DNA from: CAYWNA01 sp964459305
GTDB lineage: Bacteria; Planctomycetota; Planctomycetia; Pirellulales; Pirellulaceae
Length of the DNA: 9,776 bases
Reading direction: 5' to 3'
NCBI GenBank assembly: GCA_964459305.1
Contig: CAYWNA010000378.1
Coordinates: forward strand, 1 to 9,776
The notes beneath the pieces were generated by a model, which was given only the letters and a program-made list of their open reading frames with translations, made no database searches and had not been told where the DNA came from. A program made the position numbers and the translations under genes. This document shows, piece by piece, positions 6,561 to 9,776 of this stretch. How positions within the stretch are numbered: the first letter of the stretch is position 1; each line of letters begins with the position of its first letter.

Positions 6561-8826
6561 GCAATCCAAACAGCCAACCCAAAGCCAGCTCCATGCACAG
6601 AACAATCACAAGCGCCCCTAACACATACTGCCACAACTCGCCCTTCGCGCCTTCGGCGACTAGCCCAGCCAGCCCACTGCCGCGGACAATCTCGACAGGA
6701 GCATCGCCAAGATCACGACGCAAAAGGCGCTGGTCAACACGTTTCAGGTTTCCTTCCGTGACATCCACGTTCGCGGCGAACAGGACCTTTTCCGGCTCGC
6801 CGTCGGTGCGAGTCAACGCCAGCTCGTAAAAGCCTCGCTGGGCGGCTTCATCGTAACTTGCGAACCATTGCGATTCGTCGGCCCGGCCCGTCTGGTCCGG
6901 ATCGGGACCGGGCTGGATCGGCGTGCCATCCGCCCCCGGCCCTGATATCGACACGTTCAGCTTGTACTTCGTCAGGTCTAAGGGGTGCCGGATCGGTTGG
7001 CCGACGACGATTGATCCCTCGTTTCCGGTCTTGCGGGCCATGTAGCGATTCAACTCCTGCATCGTGATCAGGTAGCTGGAATCCTCCGGCCAACTGCCCC
7101 AATCCTTGTCGATGGTCGTGGTCAATGCGAACACGCGGCCATCGCCAAACGCTTTTTCCGCGATTGCCGCGGACTTGTCACTGTCGGTAAAGCGAGCGGC
7201 GCAGGAGACGCGTCCCGCCTGCGATTCTCTTTCAGAAATGGAGCAACTCCACCACTGAAATGTCTTCACGCGTTCGATGAATGGATTGTTCTCGCCTTCG
7301 AAGACTCCCAGCACCGGATGATTGGACGACTCGGCATTGAAGTGGACCCAGCTTTCCTCAGTCTCGTCGCCGCTGATCGCCTCCAGTTCGAGAGGCGAGA
7401 GACCCTCTCCGTCGCGATACAACTCGCCGTTGTAGAACTCCTCGTCGATCTGATCGCCCAGCGCGATTACCAATCCTCCACCTGATCTGACCCATGCTTC
7501 CAAGGCATTTCGCCGCTCGATGCTCAGCCGATAGACGTTGCACAAGTAGATCACCTTGTATTCGTCGAGCTGGACCGTGTCGAAATCGGTATCCGTCACC
7601 GTGTCAACCGCGATGCCCGACAGGAATTCCCCAGGCGGCGCCAGGGCCCGCTGGAGAAAGAACGATTCACTGCGGCCGTACGTCGCCGAGGGGTCTCCAT
7701 CCACGATCAACGTCGGCATCCCGGTGACGATCCGTGCCGCGTAGTATCGAGCATTGTCGGCTGCCAATAGATCGGCGCCCGGTGTGCCTTCGACAGAGAG
7801 TTCGGCATGGATCCGCACCGGATCCAGAGCCGTCGCAATCAATGGATCTTCTGGACGTGCGAACGTGTACGTGAAGGGGATGGACGCTGTGCTGCCGGCT
7901 GGGATGCTGTCGATCTGGCCACGCAGCGGGATGGAATCACTCGCGGCGAACTTCACTTGGACTCGATTGACGTCTCTTTGGCCCAGGTTCTCAATGGTCA
8001 CTTCGAATCGCGACGCGACGCCCGCGGCAAGTGCTTTCTCCTGCGGTATGATTTGCGTCACCGCCACATTGCTGTCGTCATCTGCGGCGACGTCGACCAG
8101 AAAGCAACCAGCCGTCTGTTCTGCGATCCTCTGAAGACGTTCGAGGTGCCCTTTGGGCTCGGCGGCCCCGTCGCTGGCCCAATCGCGGCGCCGCATGTCG
8201 CTGAGCACGTAGACAACACGATTCATGTCCGCCGAGCGCCCTTCCAGCATCTTTTCAATTTCCATCAGTGCCGCATCCAGGTTGGCAGACAGGTCCGAGG
8301 CTTCCAGGTCCCCGATTTCGTCCGAGATTTCCGTCGCCGTCTCATCGTTGATCGGCAGGCCGTTGAACACCGGCCGATGCGGTCGGGATGCGAGAAACAA
8401 CGTGAGGGAATCGTCGGAGTTTGTCGCCGCCAGGCCGTTGACGAACTCCGCCAGGCCGCGTTTCGCGTCCTGCCATGCCGGCGATCCGCCGGCACGGGCT
8501 TCCATGCTGGGCGAGTCGTCCAGAAGCACGATTCGATCGAAACGAACGGAATCAAACAGTTCGCCCGTTAGGCTCAACGACAGAAACGGCCGGGCCACCA
8601 ACAACGCGATCAAAAGCACGGCCAGGCAACGCAGCAGCAACAGCAGCAGTTCTTCAAGCCGGACGCGCCGACGATTCCGTTTATCGGCCTCGACCAGGAA
8701 ATCCATCGCTGCCCAATCGACCGTCTTGAATTTGCGCTTGTTCAACAGATGGATAATGATCGGAGACGACACCAGAAGTGCCCCCGCACCGAACAGCCAC
8801 GGACTGACCAACCAGCCACCGAACAT
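6553..8826 (-). CDS. BatA-like membrane VWA protein with amidotransferase-like domain
   Basis: 757 residues. The N-terminus is a textbook two-anchor domain (BatA/aerotolerance regulator N-terminal type): a first hydrophobic segment at about 5-27, then HLLNKRKFKTVDWAAMDFL, a basic stretch (KRNRRRVRLEE), and a second hydrophobic segment at about 58-85. A VWA domain follows, with DDSPS at 103-107 and the second acidic strand VVYVLSD at 204-210. A beta-sandwich, CARDB-like region spans about 255-345, then a GATase1-like domain at about 370-600 (TLIVDGDPS, then YKVIYLCNVY and SGGGLVIALGD). The protein ends with one membrane helix at about 731-750 and the positive tail GLRR. The bulk is therefore probably extracytoplasmic and anchored at both ends. 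The start fits the family, which begins right at the first anchor, but no good Shine-Dalgarno precedes it; GAGGG lies 14 nt upstream. The usual MIDAS threonine is not obvious: the corresponding stretch reads DLSANLDAAL. It ends 6 bp before the propeller gene. Confidence 0.9.
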   Translation of the reverse strand: MFGGWLVSPWLFGAGALLVSSPIIIHLLNKRKFKTVDWAAMDFLVEADKRNRRRVRLEELLLLLLRCLAVLLIALLVARPFLSLSLTGELFDSVRFDRIVLLDDSPSMEARAGGSPAWQDAKRGLAEFVNGLAATNSDDSLTLFLASRPHRPVFNGLPINDETATEISDEIGDLEASDLSANLDAALMEIEKMLEGRSADMNRVVYVLSDMRRRDWASDGAAEPKGHLERLQRIAEQTAGCFLVDVAADDDSNVAVTQIIPQEKALAAGVASRFEVTIENLGQRDVNRVQVKFAASDSIPLRGQIDSIPAGSTASIPFTYTFARPEDPLIATALDPVRIHAELSVEGTPGADLLAADNARYYAARIVTGMPTLIVDGDPSATYGRSESFFLQRALAPPGEFLSGIAVDTVTDTDFDTVQLDEYKVIYLCNVYRLSIERRNALEAWVRSGGGLVIALGDQIDEEFYNGELYRDGEGLSPLELEAISGDETEESWVHFNAESSNHPVLGVFEGENNPFIERVKTFQWWSCSISERESQAGRVSCAARFTDSDKSAAIAEKAFGDGRVFALTTTIDKDWGSWPEDSSYLITMQELNRYMARKTGNEGSIVVGQPIRHPLDLTKYKLNVSISGPGADGTPIQPGPDPDQTGRADESQWFASYDEAAQRGFYELALTRTDGEPEKVLFAANVDVTEGNLKRVDQRLLRRDLGDAPVEIVRGSGLAGLVAEGAKGELWQYVLGALVIVLCMELALGWLFGLRR

Positions 8827-8888
8827 GTTGCTGAACCCATCCCTCTATCTATCGTTGAACGGCCAAGATCGATCTGGTACTACTCCAT

Positions 8889-9776
8889 TCATCGTCGTGC
8901 TACGTTTCGTCTCGTGCGTTGTCGAAAGGTCAAATAACTCGAGAGCACCGCATCCAACGGGTCTTTGGTACTCATCAGGACATAGTCGATTCCCGAACCG
9001 GCACACAGTTTGCGCACGTTGCCGAGAAAACGATCCACCACTTCCAAGTACGTTCTTCTGAGCGCACGTGGTTCGGTGTGCAGTTCGAGATCGACTTCGA
9101 GTCCTCGGAACAGCGTGTTGTCCTGGAACGGAAAAGTCAGTTCATCGTCGTGCATCACATGGAACACGATGACCTCGTGTTTCCGCAGCCGAAATTGCCG
9201 CAGCGTCTGGGCCAACGTGTCGAGATCCACGAACAAATCGGAAATCAGCACGACCATGCCACGCTTGCGAATCTGGCCTGCCAGTTGAGCAAAGACGTCG
9301 CTCAAATCCGTCCGGTCGTCCGGACTGGTCTGCTGCAGTTCGTGCAGCAGTAGTTTAAGGTGGCTGGGGTGCGAGCTGGCTGGTAGTTTGCGCTCGATCT
9401 TGGTATTGAAAGTGACCAACCCCACCGAGTCCTGCTGTTGCTGCAACAGGTAAGTCAACGAGGCAGCTGCGGTAGCAGCGTAGTCGAATTTGCTCCACGA
9501 ACCCTCCGCGTGTCCCCCATAGCGCATCGACTTGCTGCAATCCAGCAGAATGGTGCACTTGAGGTTCGTCTCCTCTTCGTACTCCTTGATGTACAGCCGA
9601 TCCGTCTTCGACCAGACTTTCCAATCGATGTGCTTGATCTCGTCGCCTGGTACGTACTCGCGATGCCCGGCAAATTCGACGGCAAAGCCATGGTACGGAC
9701 TCTGATGTTGCCCGGTGATGAAACCTTCGACCACGAGTCGAGCGCGAACGTCGAGCCGCTTGATTCGCTCAATCGT
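8889..9776 (-). CDS. DUF58 domain protein with VWA-like fold, 5' end outside window
   Basis: The reading frame is open to the window edge (first visible residues TIERIKRLDVRARLVVEGF), so a GTG at 9734 is not the real start and probably only some 10-20 residues are missing. 295 residues are visible. The DUF58 signature is clear near visible residues 37-68: a YVPGDEIKHIDWKVWSKTD stretch followed by KEYEEETNL. A VWA-type metal site follows: DCSKS at about 79-83, a Thr in DDRTDLSD near 156, and an Asp in LISDLF near 180. No signal peptide or membrane segment is visible, so it is probably cytoplasmic. Family knowledge: DUF58 proteins are usually encoded beside MoxR AAA+ ATPases and membrane VWA (Bat-type) proteins and are thought to act with them in assembling or activating envelope proteins; the substrate is unknown. 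It is the first visible gene of the operon, 62 bp upstream of the BatA-like gene; that gap shows no clear promoter. The tail is short and arginine-rich (RQRTRRNVARR). Confidence 0.93.
   Translation of the reverse strand, partial: TIERIKRLDVRARLVVEGFITGQHQSPYHGFAVEFAGHREYVPGDEIKHIDWKVWSKTDRLYIKEYEEETNLKCTILLDCSKSMRYGGHAEGSWSKFDYAATAAASLTYLLQQQQDSVGLVTFNTKIERKLPASSHPSHLKLLLHELQQTSPDDRTDLSDVFAQLAGQIRKRGMVVLISDLFVDLDTLAQTLRQFRLRKHEVIVFHVMHDDELTFPFQDNTLFRGLEVDLELHTEPRALRRTYLEVVDRFLGNVRKLCAGSGIDYVLMSTKDPLDAVLSSYLTFRQRTRRNVARR

Noticed and set aside
7807..8571. Plus-strand open frame of about 254 codons opposite the BatA-like gene
   Set aside because: Antisense shadow of a well-supported gene; Arg/His/Gln-rich composition and no recognisable domain.
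8866..8875. AGATCGATCT palindrome in the gap before the BatA-like gene as an operator
   Set aside because: Ten bases of palindrome is expected by chance in a 10-kb window, and no promoter elements surround it.

Overview
The window looks like a chromosomal segment of a planctomycete, most likely of the Pirellulales type. I infer this from the gene set (DUF58, BatA-like membrane VWA protein, PQQ-repeat propeller, second membrane VWA protein, large multi-pass protein), the moderately high GC content, the scarcity of Shine-Dalgarno sequences and the palindromic repeats both between and inside genes. No database search was possible, so the lineage is an inference.

All five genes are on the minus strand and read from high to low coordinates: (1) a DUF58 protein, 9776-8889, whose first codons lie outside the window; (2) a BatA-like two-anchor VWA protein with a glutamine-amidotransferase-like domain, 8826-6553; (3) a secreted TPR/PQQ-repeat beta-propeller protein, 6546-3718; (4) a second, differently built membrane-anchored VWA/amidotransferase-like protein, 3721-1175; (5) the N-terminal 342 residues of a multi-pass membrane protein, 1028-1, cut by the window edge. 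Genes 2/3 are 6 bp apart with a strong ribosome binding site inside the stop of gene 2. Genes 3/4 overlap by ATGA. Genes 1/2 are 62 bp apart, and genes 4/5 are separated by 146 bp holding a long hairpin. This looks like one operon, and in this family a MoxR AAA+ ATPase gene would be expected just upstream of the window.

The genes suggest an envelope-associated assembly. The soluble DUF58 protein probably works with a MoxR ATPase. The two VWA proteins place metal-dependent adhesion domains and amidotransferase-like domains at the membrane. The propeller protein is exported and could be a scaffold partner. The last gene adds another membrane component. The biochemical role of such clusters is not established.

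The most unusual content is a set of palindromic elements. A 79-bp inverted-repeat element sits in frame inside the VWA domain of gene 4 and encodes about 27 extra residues. A hairpin-rich segment is translated as part of the signal-peptide n-region of gene 3. A perfect 30-bp inverted repeat lies between genes 4 and 5. The last two share an 11-bp arm end, which suggests related dispersed repeats. No RNA genes, CRISPR arrays, transposase genes or convincing promoters or terminators were seen.
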